NCBI RefSeq assembly: GCF_902506165.1
Contig: NZ_LR733817.1
Location: 4,679,625-4,743,624, forward strand
Direction: 5' to 3'
DNA length: 64,000 nucleotides
Source of the DNA: Bosea sp. 29B
Lineage (GTDB): Bacteria > Pseudomonadota > Alphaproteobacteria > Rhizobiales > Beijerinckiaceae
Shown here piece by piece: positions 36,147 through 44,125 of the stretch. The notes under the pieces were generated by a model, which saw nothing but the letters and a program-made list of their open reading frames with translations, was not told the DNA's origin and did not search any database. The translations under genes were made by a program, and so were the position numbers. Position 1 is the stretch's first letter; each line of letters opens with the position of its first letter.

Positions 36147-36220
36147 GCGCGAATAGCTAGCGGGTTTGGAGAATTCTCATTTAGAACAGCGGTTCGTGCT
36201 CGCTTAGCCGGATCCGCCGC

Positions 36221-37024
36221 GTGTTCTCCTTCGCGCCTGTTCAGTCCGTTCTCAAGGCGCTGCGGCTGCTGACCGAGGTCAATCGCTGCAGCGTCGCGAC
36301 CGTAGGCGAATTGCATCGCCGCACCGGTATCCCGAAGCCGACGATCGTGCGCCTGCTCGAGACGCTGATGGAGGCCGGCTATGTCGTCCGTGACGAGCGC
36401 ATGCGCGGCTATCTCGTGACCTCGCAGGTCGCGCATCTGAGCGCGGGCTTCCATGGCGCGCCGCTGGTGATCGAGGCGGCGCGGCCCTGGGCGACCGCGC
36501 TGACGCGCCAGATCAAATGGCCCTGCGCCGTCTGCTTGCTCGACTATGACGCCGTGGTCGTGCGCTTCTCGACGATCCCCGACAGCCCGATCTCGCCGTT
36601 CCATGCGACGCTGGGCTACCGGCTGAACCTTGGCGGCCGGGCGCTGGGCCGCGCCTATCTCGCCTTCTGCCCCGACGAGGAGCGCGAGGTGCTGCGCGCC
36701 GCGATGCGGACCTCGACCGAGCCGGAGAACAGCAGCCTCAGCGACGAGGACGTCGAGCGCATGATCGAGCAGGCGCGCTGGCGCGGCTATACCGAGCGCG
36801 ATCCTGCCGCCGAGCCGAAGAATTCCGCGACGATTGCGGTGCCGATCAAGCTCGGCGAGCGCGTGCTCGCGACCTTCGGCGTCACCTTCTTCCGCGCCGC
36901 GGTGCCCAATCCCGAGGACAAGGCCAGGATCATCCATCCGCTGAAGAAGGCGGCGGCGAATATCGAGGCGCAATTGGAGGCGCTCTCGCAATCCATGGGC
37001 GTCGCGTTTCAAGGCGAGAAATAG
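36221..37024 (+). CDS. IclR-family transcriptional regulator
   Basis: This 267-residue regulator has an N-terminal winged helix (GELHRRTGIPKPTIVRLLET, residues 29-48) and a C-terminal IclR effector domain with RVLATFGVTFFRAAV near 210. The GTG at 36221 is the only start that gives the whole helix-turn-helix domain. It stands between the hydratase operon and the Bug binding-protein gene and probably controls one or both in response to an aromatic or dicarboxylic acid. Confidence 0.9.
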   Translation: MFSFAPVQSVLKALRLLTEVNRCSVATVGELHRRTGIPKPTIVRLLETLMEAGYVVRDERMRGYLVTSQVAHLSAGFHGAPLVIEAARPWATALTRQIKWPCAVCLLDYDAVVVRFSTIPDSPISPFHATLGYRLNLGGRALGRAYLAFCPDEEREVLRAAMRTSTEPENSSLSDEDVERMIEQARWRGYTERDPAAEPKNSATIAVPIKLGERVLATFGVTFFRAAVPNPEDKARIIHPLKKAAANIEAQLEALSQSMGVAFQGEK

Positions 37025-37062
37025 CGGCGCTTTCCTGAGGGGGGCGATCGGCTCGTGCCTAG

Positions 37063-37100
37063 TGTCCGGACAACCGCTGCAAAGCGATCTTGTCCGGAGG
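37063..37100 (+). promoter_or_regulatory. Leader hairpin overlapping the ribosome-binding site of the Bug gene
   Basis: TCCGGACAA (37065-37073) pairs perfectly with TTGTCCGGA (37090-37098). Inside, CGCT-GCAA-AGCG (37075-37086) forms a second stem capped by a GNRA-type loop. The right arm covers the first bases of the GGAGG ribosome-binding site (37096-37100) of the gene starting at 37109, so folding would hide it. TGTCCGGACA at 37063-37072 is also a DNA palindrome that could bind the IclR protein. Which level it acts at is undecided. Confidence 0.5.
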
Positions 37101-37108
37101 AAACCTCA

Positions 37109-38095
37109 ATGATGCGGCCGATCACACGCCGTGGCTTCATCGCGTCCATGGCAGGCGCCGGTGCGCTGGCAGTCCAGGGGCGAGCCTTTGCCGAGACCTG
37201 GCCGAGCCGGCCGGTCACCATCGTCGTGCCATTCCCGGCGGGCGCCTCGACCGATGTGGTCGCTCGCCTGCTGGCAGAGCGTTTGCGCAGCGAGCTCGGC
37301 CAGGGCTTCGTCGTCGAGAACAAGACCGGCGCCGGCGGCAATATCGCGGCGACCGGCGTCGTCCGGGCGGCGGCGGACGGCTACACGCTGCTGTTCTCGT
37401 CCTCGGGCCCTCTTGCCACCAACAAGCTGCTCTACAAGAAGCTGACCTTCGATCCGCTCGCCGATTTCGCCCCGGTCGCATTGCTCGGCGACGTCCAAGG
37501 CATCGTCGCGGTGCATCCCTCGCTGCCGGTCAAGTCCTTCGCCGAGCTCGTCGCCTACGGCAAGGCCAATCCCGGCAAGCTGACCTTCGGCAGCCCGGGC
37601 TTCGGGCTGATGGGTCACGTCACCGGCGAGCTGATCCAGCGCAAGGCCGATTTCCAGATGACGCATGTGCCCTATCGCGGCTCGGCCCCGCTCTCGACCG
37701 ACCTGCTCGCGGGCACGGTCAATGTCGCCATCGACTTCATCCCGGCCTATATCCCACATGTCAAAAGCGGCGCGATCCGTGCGCTCGCGGTGACCAGCGA
37801 CCAGCGCGCCCCGCAATTGCCTGAGGTGCCGACCCTGGCCGAGGCCGGCTTGCCGGACGTCAACGCCACCGGCTGGTTCGCCATGGTCGGGCCGAAGGGC
37901 CTGCCGGAGCCGATCGTGGCGCGCATCGCGGCGATCACCCGCGCCTATGTCGAGAGCGCGGAAGGGCGCGAAAAACTCGCGACGATCGGCGTGCGCTCGC
38001 TCAGCGGCGATGCCGCGGCGGTGCGCAACGCGCAGACGCAGGAAGTGGCGAAATGGGCGGACGTCGTGAAGGCCGCGGCGATCTCGCTGGATTGA
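37109..38095 (+). CDS. Bug-family (tripartite tricarboxylate transporter) substrate-binding protein
   Basis: This 328-residue periplasmic protein has a twin-arginine-like leader (ITRRGFIASMAGAGALAV). The Bug signature follows: WPSRPVTIVVPFPAGASTDV, then GAGGNIAATGVVRAAADGYT and VPYRGSAPLSTDLLAG. Such proteins bind carboxylates for TctAB-type transporters. No TctA or TctB membrane partner is present in the window, so it may be an orphan receptor or use a distant transporter. GGAGG at 37096-37100 sets the start. Confidence 0.9.
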   Translation: MMRPITRRGFIASMAGAGALAVQGRAFAETWPSRPVTIVVPFPAGASTDVVARLLAERLRSELGQGFVVENKTGAGGNIAATGVVRAAADGYTLLFSSSGPLATNKLLYKKLTFDPLADFAPVALLGDVQGIVAVHPSLPVKSFAELVAYGKANPGKLTFGSPGFGLMGHVTGELIQRKADFQMTHVPYRGSAPLSTDLLAGTVNVAIDFIPAYIPHVKSGAIRALAVTSDQRAPQLPEVPTLAEAGLPDVNATGWFAMVGPKGLPEPIVARIAAITRAYVESAEGREKLATIGVRSLSGDAAAVRNAQTQEVAKWADVVKAAAISLD

Positions 38096-38115
38096 GCTGA
38101 AAGTTACGAACCAAA

Positions 38116-38145
38116 AGCCTGGCCGGAGGTTTGCCGGGCCAGGCT
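38116..38145 (+). terminator. Hairpin terminator after the Bug gene
   Basis: AGCCTGGCC (38116-38124) and GGCCAGGCT (38137-38145) pair perfectly over 9 bp with a 12-nt loop, 20 bp after the stop codon. An A-rich stretch precedes it and a weak pyrimidine/T stretch follows. It probably ends transcription of the binding-protein gene. Confidence 0.6.
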
Positions 38146-38270
38146 CTGGCTTTCCATTCAGCTATAGCTGACAGACCTGACGTAGCGAATGTTGCGACCG
38201 GGTCGAAAGCGATCGCTCGCGTAGAGATCATGATAACCTTTTCCGCTTCGACATTGAGCTAGGTTCGACC

Positions 38271-38615
38271 GTGGAAATTGAGCGCGACGAGACCGGTTGC
38301 CCGACGGACCCAGTCCTTAAGGGAGCCTTTCACATGCTTTGGGTCTGGCTTCAGTACGGCACCTCTTTCCGGGATGAGGCCGGCATTCTTCATTTTGAGC
38401 ACCGTTGCTCCGGTGCGGGTGAGCACGCGACCGCTCACTTAGCTTCGCTGGGACTAGGTGCCAATCAAGGCTGGACCTGCGTTCTCTCGAACCTGGGCTT
38501 AGCACTAATGGGTTTGATAGGCCCAGTTGGCGAAAGGCTCTACGGCGGGCCGCTGCGGGGCTGGGAAGAGGTCCACACAAACCCCCGCTTGGCAGGGCAT
38601 GGGCCACTCCAATGA
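38271..38615 (+). CDS. Hypothetical protein in AT-richer patch
   Basis: This 114-residue ORF begins with GTG (MEIERDETGCPTDPV) and has no family I recognise. It carries a slightly hydrophobic middle (NLGLALMGLIGPVGERLY) and several aromatic residues. The base composition of 38.1-39.0 kb is visibly less GC-rich than all neighbours, and third codon positions do not show the strong G/C bias seen elsewhere. It may be a recently acquired gene, a decayed remnant or a chance ORF. Confidence 0.35.
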   Translation: MEIERDETGCPTDPVLKGAFHMLWVWLQYGTSFRDEAGILHFEHRCSGAGEHATAHLASLGLGANQGWTCVLSNLGLALMGLIGPVGERLYGGPLRGWEEVHTNPRLAGHGPLQ

Positions 38616-38748
38616 GGTTGGCGCCCGGACGACAGGGGATTTTGCACTTAGCAAACCAACAGACCGTCTGTCAGCTATGGGTCGGGAGCGGAAGTTGTCC
38701 CCAAGACCGTGAGATGCCATCTTAAGACGCCTCATTGACCGGACAATC

Positions 38749-39003
38749 GTGGCCGACCACACACATCCACCCCCGCCTGACAGCCGCCTCGACTTTGGGT
38801 GCGGTAGCTTCTTTTTGCTGTGGTTCGTTGTTTTCCCTCTGATGGGATGGATCGTCTACCCTCTTGGCAAGGCGATCTTTGGTAGCTCGTGGCCGTACTT
38901 GTTCATGGCTATCTTAGGTGCGGTGCTGCTTTGGCCCATCCTGCGGCGTCTCGGAGAGGCGTTTGAGAATGAGCAGGTGCATCGCCCAAAGGACGGCGCT
39001 TGA
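38749..39003 (+). CDS. Small membrane protein, unknown
   Basis: The 84-residue ORF has a GTG start and a polar Pro-rich head (HTHPPPPDSRLDFGCG). Two hydrophobic segments follow (SFFLLWFVVFPLMGWIVYPL at about 20-39, and YLFMAILGAVLLWPI at about 50-64) and then a charged tail. The shape fits a two-helix inner-membrane protein. No clear ribosome-binding site is visible. It shares the AT-richer composition of the preceding ORF. Confidence 0.45.
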   Translation: MADHTHPPPPDSRLDFGCGSFFLLWFVVFPLMGWIVYPLGKAIFGSSWPYLFMAILGAVLLWPILRRLGEAFENEQVHRPKDGA

Positions 39004-39064
39004 GAGCGCAATTAACGGCGCCTGACGCCTTCCGCTAAGGGGCGTGAGCTGCCTGTCCGCCTAC

Positions 39065-40006
39065 TTATTGGACGGCAGCCTCCAGCCCCAACCCCAGCAA
39101 TTCCGCCGCATGCCCGCCGGTCAGCCGCTTGATCTCGGCTTCCGTGAATTGCAGGTCGAGCAGGTGGCCGACGATCTCGCGGTAGCCGTCGATCGGGCGC
39201 GGCGAGCCGGTGAGGCCGAGATCCGAGCAGAGCACGGTGTTCTCGACGCCGGCGACCTCGATCACCCGGCGCAGCTCCGGCGGTTCGAACTTCTTCGACT
39301 TACCCTCGACGAACATGCAGATCGAGTGCTCCATCACCGCACCGAGCGAGACGAGGTCGCGGATCTCAGCATCGCTGCAGTTGTTGACCATGTAGGTCGG
39401 GTGATTGACGAGGAGCTTCCTGACGCCGCGCGCCCTGGCCTCCTCGAACACAGCGAAGAGCTCCGGCGTCGAAAGGTGCCCTCCGGCGAGGATGATGTCG
39501 CCGGCCGCGATCAGGTCGAGGATCAGCTTGACGTCGTCGGTAAGCTTGCCGTCGGCCCCGAAGGGGGTCAGCGGGATGGGATCGAGCATCTTCTGCGCGG
39601 TCTTCGGGAAGGTCTTCACCGCGCCGGAGGCGAGCACCTCGATATGGTTCCTGGCCGAGAGCGTCGGCATCCAGACGATTCTGCCGCCGAGCTTGATGGC
39701 ATGGTCGACCGCATGCGGGTTGAAGCCGCCCGAGGCATTGTTGAGCGCGATGCCGGAGAACAGCCTGACGCCGGTGTCCGGCACCAGCTTCTCGAGCAGG
39801 ATCGCATGGGCGGTGCCCAGGTAGAAATGATCCTTGTAGACGACGGCGCGGAACTTCGCCGCGGCGGCGTCGAGCATCGCCTCGTGATGGTCGAGGATGC
39901 GCGGCATCGCGGCCGGGCCGCTATGGCAGTGCAGGTCGACGGCGCCGACCAGGAGATCGGCGATCTGCCGGCTGCGCGCGTCGGTATCCGGGGAGGTGGC
40001 GGTCAT
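39065..40006 (-). CDS. DUF6282-like amidohydrolase-fold protein
   Basis: The 313-residue protein begins at ATG 40006. It carries VDLHCHSGP (about 23-31) as an HxH metal motif, further His in KDHFYLG and LLVNHPTY, and an Asp in VLCSDLG near residue 270, a pattern of TIM-barrel metallohydrolases. It is likely a cytoplasmic hydrolase or lactonase. It is the last of three leftward genes (aldolase, cupin, this), suggesting a shared short pathway on an aromatic or keto-acid substrate. Confidence 0.7.
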   Translation of the reverse strand: MTATSPDTDARSRQIADLLVGAVDLHCHSGPAAMPRILDHHEAMLDAAAAKFRAVVYKDHFYLGTAHAILLEKLVPDTGVRLFSGIALNNASGGFNPHAVDHAIKLGGRIVWMPTLSARNHIEVLASGAVKTFPKTAQKMLDPIPLTPFGADGKLTDDVKLILDLIAAGDIILAGGHLSTPELFAVFEEARARGVRKLLVNHPTYMVNNCSDAEIRDLVSLGAVMEHSICMFVEGKSKKFEPPELRRVIEVAGVENTVLCSDLGLTGSPRPIDGYREIVGHLLDLQFTEAEIKRLTGGHAAELLGLGLEAAVQ

Positions 40007-40017
40007 GTCGCGGGCCC

Positions 40018-40935
40018 TCAGGCGGTTTCGCCGGGCATCGGATAATCCGCGGCGTTGATGACCCAGCCGGGCTTCTGCGAGAAGTCGAGGCGAGGCGGCG
40101 AGAAGATGTCGATCATCTGGTTCAGCCCGGACAGGACCGAGCGCGAGGTGTGGATCGAGGGCGGCGGGATCACGGTCAGCGACGGGGCGGCCATCAGTTC
40201 GTGCTCGTCCTCGCGCCAGATCCGCATGTCGGGTGTCCAAGGCCAGCGGATGTCGTGGATGTAGCCGCCGTCGATCACGAGGGAGCCCTGCTCGAAATCG
40301 TCATGGTGATGCGGCGAGAGGGCGGTGACGTCGCGCAGGCCGTTTCGCGGATCGAGCACGTTCACCATCAGCGTGGTGCAGCGGAAGATGCGACCGAAGC
40401 GGCCTTCGCCGCCGCCGGCATCGAGGCTGTAGGCGCGGATCTTGAAGCCGCCTGATGGTTCCGGCCAGGGCGTCAGCAGCGCGACATTGGCATGGGGCTG
40501 CGCGTAAGAAGCGGCGTTGGAACAGGCGGCCGCCAGATCGGCCGCGACGCTGGAGAAGATGCGGATGACGCGCCCGGCGCCCTTGAGCGTGATGTGCGAG
40601 GCGCCCGGCGGCACGAAGACGATCGAGCCGCCCGCGACCTCGACCGTCTCGGCTCCGGCCGTGACGGTCGCTCCCAGCTCCTTCTCCGGCAGGATCAGGC
40701 AGTATTCGTCCGGCTGCGCGGCACGTGCCAGCACGGCGCCCGGCTTCACGTCGGAATAGGCGGTGATGAAGTTCTGGCCGCGCGCCAGCCAGGTGCGCTC
40801 GGTCTCGTTCGCCTGCTGCGGTTCTTCTGCGTAGAAGCGGGCATAGTCGGCGCCGGCATAGGCCTTGACCGGGGAGGCTTTCGCCGCTGCCGGAGCGGCG
40901 AGCTTCGAGCGTGGGTCGCTGGCGGGATAGCTCAC
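40018..40935 (-). CDS. Cupin-fold protein
   Basis: This 305-residue protein starts at a GTG (40935) after AGGAGA. It has two beta-rich halves: the first has VEVAGGSIVFVPPGASHITL, the second SPHHHDDFEQGSLVIDGGYI. The HHHDDFE cluster and a later His (PSIHTSR) look like cupin metal ligands (His, His, Glu, His). It may be an isomerase or dioxygenase of the same pathway as the flanking aldolase and amidohydrolase-like genes. A specific activity is not assignable. Confidence 0.7.
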   Translation of the reverse strand: MSYPASDPRSKLAAPAAAKASPVKAYAGADYARFYAEEPQQANETERTWLARGQNFITAYSDVKPGAVLARAAQPDEYCLILPEKELGATVTAGAETVEVAGGSIVFVPPGASHITLKGAGRVIRIFSSVAADLAAACSNAASYAQPHANVALLTPWPEPSGGFKIRAYSLDAGGGEGRFGRIFRCTTLMVNVLDPRNGLRDVTALSPHHHDDFEQGSLVIDGGYIHDIRWPWTPDMRIWREDEHELMAAPSLTVIPPPSIHTSRSVLSGLNQMIDIFSPPRLDFSQKPGWVINAADYPMPGETA

Positions 40936-40948
40936 GGATCGATGTCTC

Positions 40949-41749
40949 CTATCGCGTGCCGGGGTTTTCGACCCGGCTCCTGGCTGTCTGCATCTGCGCC
41001 AGGGTTTCACTCGCCGCCTTGCGCAGAAAACCCTGGTCGGAGGAGAGGATGAAGGCGCTGGCGCCGCGCTCGGCGAACCCAGTGGATTCCTCGCCATTGT
41101 CGGTCATCACGCAGACCGGCTTGCCGGCCTTCTTCGCCGCGCCGAGGATCGTCTCGACCGCATTGCGGACTTCCGGTGCATCACGGGTCGGCGCGCCGAA
41201 GGCGACGGTGAGGTCGCCGCGGCCGATGAAGACGGCGTCGAGCCCCTCGACGGCGAGGATGGCGTCGATCTCACCCAGCGCCGACGGGTCCTCGATCATC
41301 GCGATCGTCGCGACCGACGCATCGGCCGCGTCGACGAGGTTCCACATCTTGCTGCCGCCATAGCGGCCGGCGCGGGTGACGCCGGAGAAGCCGCGCTTGC
41401 CGCCGCGATAGCGGCAGGCCGCGACGAGCGCCTGCGCATCCGCGACGCTCGCGACATGCGGGGCGAGGATGCCGACCGCGCCGCAGTCGAGCGAAGCCTG
41501 GATCGCGTCGCTCGTCAGCGTCGGCACGCGCACGACCCCGGCGACGCCGGCCGCCCGCGCCGCCAGCAGAACGAGATCCGTGGTGACGCGGTCGAAGGGG
41601 GCGTGCTCCTGGTCGACGACGATGAAGTCGAAGCCGCTATTGCCGAGGATCTCGGTCGCATGCGGGCTCGGCGTCTTGACGAAGCTCCCCGCCAGGAAGG
41701 CGCCGCTGACGAGGCGCTGACGGAAGCTGGACTGGGCGGATGTCTGCAT
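40949..41749 (-). CDS. HpcH/HpaI-family class II aldolase
   Basis: This 266-residue metal-dependent aldolase has VDQEHAPFD (about 45-53), VVRVPTLTSD, MIEDPSALGEID and the FIGRGDLTVAFG segment, which carry the metal-binding Glu/Asp and phosphate/carboxylate-binding Arg of 2-keto-3-deoxy-acid aldolases. It should split a 4-hydroxy-2-oxo acid into pyruvate and an aldehyde. It is the first gene of a leftward operon and is divergent from the binding-protein/dehydrogenase operon at 41937. Confidence 0.9.
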   Translation of the reverse strand: MQTSAQSSFRQRLVSGAFLAGSFVKTPSPHATEILGNSGFDFIVVDQEHAPFDRVTTDLVLLAARAAGVAGVVRVPTLTSDAIQASLDCGAVGILAPHVASVADAQALVAACRYRGGKRGFSGVTRAGRYGGSKMWNLVDAADASVATIAMIEDPSALGEIDAILAVEGLDAVFIGRGDLTVAFGAPTRDAPEVRNAVETILGAAKKAGKPVCVMTDNGEESTGFAERGASAFILSSDQGFLRKAASETLAQMQTARSRVENPGTR

Positions 41750-41936
41750 GGTCTGCCGTGCCGATGTCGATGACCGGATGATGGCACTCCCGTTCCCGGA
41801 TATGGCCGGAAGTCCTGGCGTTTCACATCTCGAAATCAGCCGAGGCGCGCGCCCCCTGCGTCAGAAAGCCGTCAGGATCGCCCTGGGATCTGACGGAGAA
41901 ACGTCGGATACGACACTCGGGGGGAAGGGTATCCGA

Positions 41937-42947
41937 ATGAAGACTCGCCTATTGCTGATCGCCGGCCTGATGGCCGCCTGCGCCATGCCGGCCGCCGCCG
42001 GCACTCTGGAAACCGCAAGGGGCCGCGGCGAGATGATCTGCGGCGTCAGCCCGGGCGTCGCTGGCTTCTCGGTGCCGGACGAGGCCGGGCGCTGGGGCGG
42101 CTTCGATGTCGACATCTGCCGGGCTGTCGCTGCCGCCGTCTTCGGCGATGCCGGCAAGGTCCGCTACACCCCGCTCAGCCCGAAGGATCGCTTCGTCAGC
42201 CTGCAGAGCGGCGAGATCGACGTGCTCTCGCGCCAGGCGACCTGGACGCTCTCGCGCGACACCCAGATGGGCCTGCGCTATGTCGGCGTCGGCTATTACG
42301 ACGGCCAGGGCTTCATGGTCCGCAAGTCGCTGAACATCAAATCGGCGAAGGAGCTGAACGGCGCCTCGGTCTGCGTGCCGACCGGCACGACCACCGAGCT
42401 CAACATCGCCGATTATTTCCGGGCCAATGGCATGAAGTTCGAGGGCGTCGCTTTCGAGGCCGGCGATCAGGTCGCCAAGGCGTTCGAATCCGGCCGCTGC
42501 GACGTCTTCAGCAACGACGTCTCGGCGCTCTCGGCCTATCGGCTGAAGCTGGTCAACCCGACCGAATATGTGATCCTGCCGGAGCTGATCTCGAAGGAGC
42601 CGCTCGGCCCGGTGGTGCGCCAAGGCGACGAGACCTGGACCAGCATCGTGCGCTGGTCGCTCTATGCGATGCTCGTCGCCGAGGAGCTCGGCGTCAGCTC
42701 CGCCAATGTCGAGGAGCAGAAAAAAACCGGCTCGCCCGAAGTGCAGCGCCTGCTCGGCAGCACCGGCAATCTCGGCGAGCCGATGGGGCTGAAGCCGGAT
42801 TGGGCGCTGCAGATCGTCAAGCAGGTCGGCAATTACGGCGAAGTCTATGAGCGCAATGTCGGCAAGGGCTCGAAGCTCGGAATCGAGCGCGGCCTCAACA
42901 AGCTCTGGACCCAAGGTGGCCTGCAATACGCGCCGCCGGTGCGCTGA
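41937..42947 (+). CDS. Amino-acid ABC transporter substrate-binding protein (AapJ-like)
   Basis: This 336-residue periplasmic protein has a signal peptide (MKTRLLLIAGLMAACAMPAAA). The polar amino-acid binding-protein core follows: MICGVSPGVAGFSVPDEAGR, GGFDVDICRAVAAAVFGD and RDTQMGLRYVGVGYYDGQGF, as in the general L-amino-acid system. GGGGAAGGG sets the ATG at 41937. Aap permeases and the ATPase are not encoded here, so it must use components elsewhere. It overlaps the next dehydrogenase gene by one base. Confidence 0.9.
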   Translation: MKTRLLLIAGLMAACAMPAAAGTLETARGRGEMICGVSPGVAGFSVPDEAGRWGGFDVDICRAVAAAVFGDAGKVRYTPLSPKDRFVSLQSGEIDVLSRQATWTLSRDTQMGLRYVGVGYYDGQGFMVRKSLNIKSAKELNGASVCVPTGTTTELNIADYFRANGMKFEGVAFEAGDQVAKAFESGRCDVFSNDVSALSAYRLKLVNPTEYVILPELISKEPLGPVVRQGDETWTSIVRWSLYAMLVAEELGVSSANVEEQKKTGSPEVQRLLGSTGNLGEPMGLKPDWALQIVKQVGNYGEVYERNVGKGSKLGIERGLNKLWTQGGLQYAPPVR

Positions 42948-44005
42948 TGCCGAAGTCGGGCCGCTATCCCGCTGAGGCGCTGCGATCCTTCGCGGTCGCC
43001 TTGCTCGAAGCGGCCGGAGCGCCGCCGGGCAATGCCGCCATCGTGGCCAAAGCTCTCGTCGACGCCGATATCGAGGGCCTGGCCTCGCATGGCCTGCTCC
43101 AGCTGCCGATGTATCTGGAGCGGATCGCGCGAGGCTCGGTCGATCCGGCCGCCACTGGCGAGATCGTCGTCGATGCTGGCTCCCGGTTGACGCTCGATGC
43201 TCAAAACGGGCTCGGCCACGTCACGGCCGAGCGCGCCTGCGAGATCGCGATCGCCCGCGCCGCCGAGCATGGCGTCGCCATCGTCGCGGTCCGCAACGCT
43301 TTCCATTTCGGCGCGGCCGGGCGTTTCGCCCGCAGGATCGCGCTCGCCGGCAAGATCGGCATCGTCATGGCCAATACCCGCCCGATGCTGCCGGCGCCGG
43401 GCGGTGCCGAGGCCGTCGTCGGCAACAACCCGCTGGCGATCGCGGTCCCGACCGGTGGCGAGCCCATCGTGCTCGACCTTGCCATGAGCGCCGGCGCGAT
43501 GGGCAAGGTCCGGCTGGCGGCGAGCAAGGGCGAGCCCATTCCCGAAGGCTGGGCCCTGACCGCCGAGGGGCTGCCGACCCGCGACGCCGCCGAAGCGATC
43601 AAGGGCGTGCTCCTGCCGGCGGCAGGCGCGAAGGGTTTCGGTCTCGCCGTGATGGTTGATCTGCTCGCCGGCGGCCTATCGGCCGGCGGCATCGGCGCCG
43701 AGGTCCAGCCGCTCTATGGCGATCTCTCCCGGCCCTATGGCAGCGCCAACCTCATCATGGCAATCGAGATCGAGGGGATGCGGCCGCTCCCAGATTATGA
43801 AGCGGCTGCCAGTGGCTTCGCCGATCACATCCGGCAGTCGAAGGCGGCCCCAAGCGCCGCTCCGATCCGTTTGCCTGGTGATCGCGCTGCCGACGCGCGA
43901 AAGCGTTTCGATGGCAGCTGCGCACTGGCCGCGGGGACGCTGGCGGCGTTGCATGACCAGGCCAACCGCCTGGGCATTGCGATCCCGGACGATCTCGGCG
44001 GCTGA
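42947..44005 (+). CDS. Malate/L-lactate/ureidoglycolate dehydrogenase-family oxidoreductase (Ldh_2)
   Basis: This 352-residue NAD(P)-dependent dehydrogenase has the non-Rossmann Ldh_2 fold: IEGLASHGLLQLPMYLERI with the conserved Ser-His-Gly (about 45-63), NAFHFGAAGRFA, and GNNPLAIAVPTGGEPIVLDL. Members oxidise 2-hydroxy acids or reduce cyclic imino acids such as pyrroline-carboxylate. Coupling by a TGATG overlap to an amino-acid binding protein favours an amino-acid or imino-acid substrate here. Confidence 0.88.
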   Translation: MPKSGRYPAEALRSFAVALLEAAGAPPGNAAIVAKALVDADIEGLASHGLLQLPMYLERIARGSVDPAATGEIVVDAGSRLTLDAQNGLGHVTAERACEIAIARAAEHGVAIVAVRNAFHFGAAGRFARRIALAGKIGIVMANTRPMLPAPGGAEAVVGNNPLAIAVPTGGEPIVLDLAMSAGAMGKVRLAASKGEPIPEGWALTAEGLPTRDAAEAIKGVLLPAAGAKGFGLAVMVDLLAGGLSAGGIGAEVQPLYGDLSRPYGSANLIMAIEIEGMRPLPDYEAAASGFADHIRQSKAAPSAAPIRLPGDRAADARKRFDGSCALAAGTLAALHDQANRLGIAIPDDLGG

Positions 44006-44046
44006 CGACGATGGGGTTGAACACGGCTATGGTTCAGCTCGCATAA

Positions 44047-44077
44047 TTGATATGCAAAACTGATTCTCGTATATCAA
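44047..44077 (+). promoter_or_regulatory. Promoter-like inverted repeat upstream of the SDR gene
   Basis: TTGATAT (44047-44053) and ATATCAA (44071-44077) form perfect 7-bp arms. The same bases give TTGATA and TATATC hexamers 17 bp apart (44047-44052 and 44070-44075), a plausible sigma-70 promoter ending 50 bp before the SDR start. A repressor bound to the repeat would block it. The surrounding 60 bp is AT-richer than the genes. Confidence 0.5.
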
Positions 44078-44125
44078 ACGGCAATCATCGGCATCTGGCC
44101 GATTGCGTGAGGATAAGGCTGCATC

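Noticed and set aside
38096-39064. A genomic island with an insertion sequence or phage remnant
   Set aside because: No transposase, integrase, tRNA or terminal repeats are visible; only composition and unknown ORFs differ.
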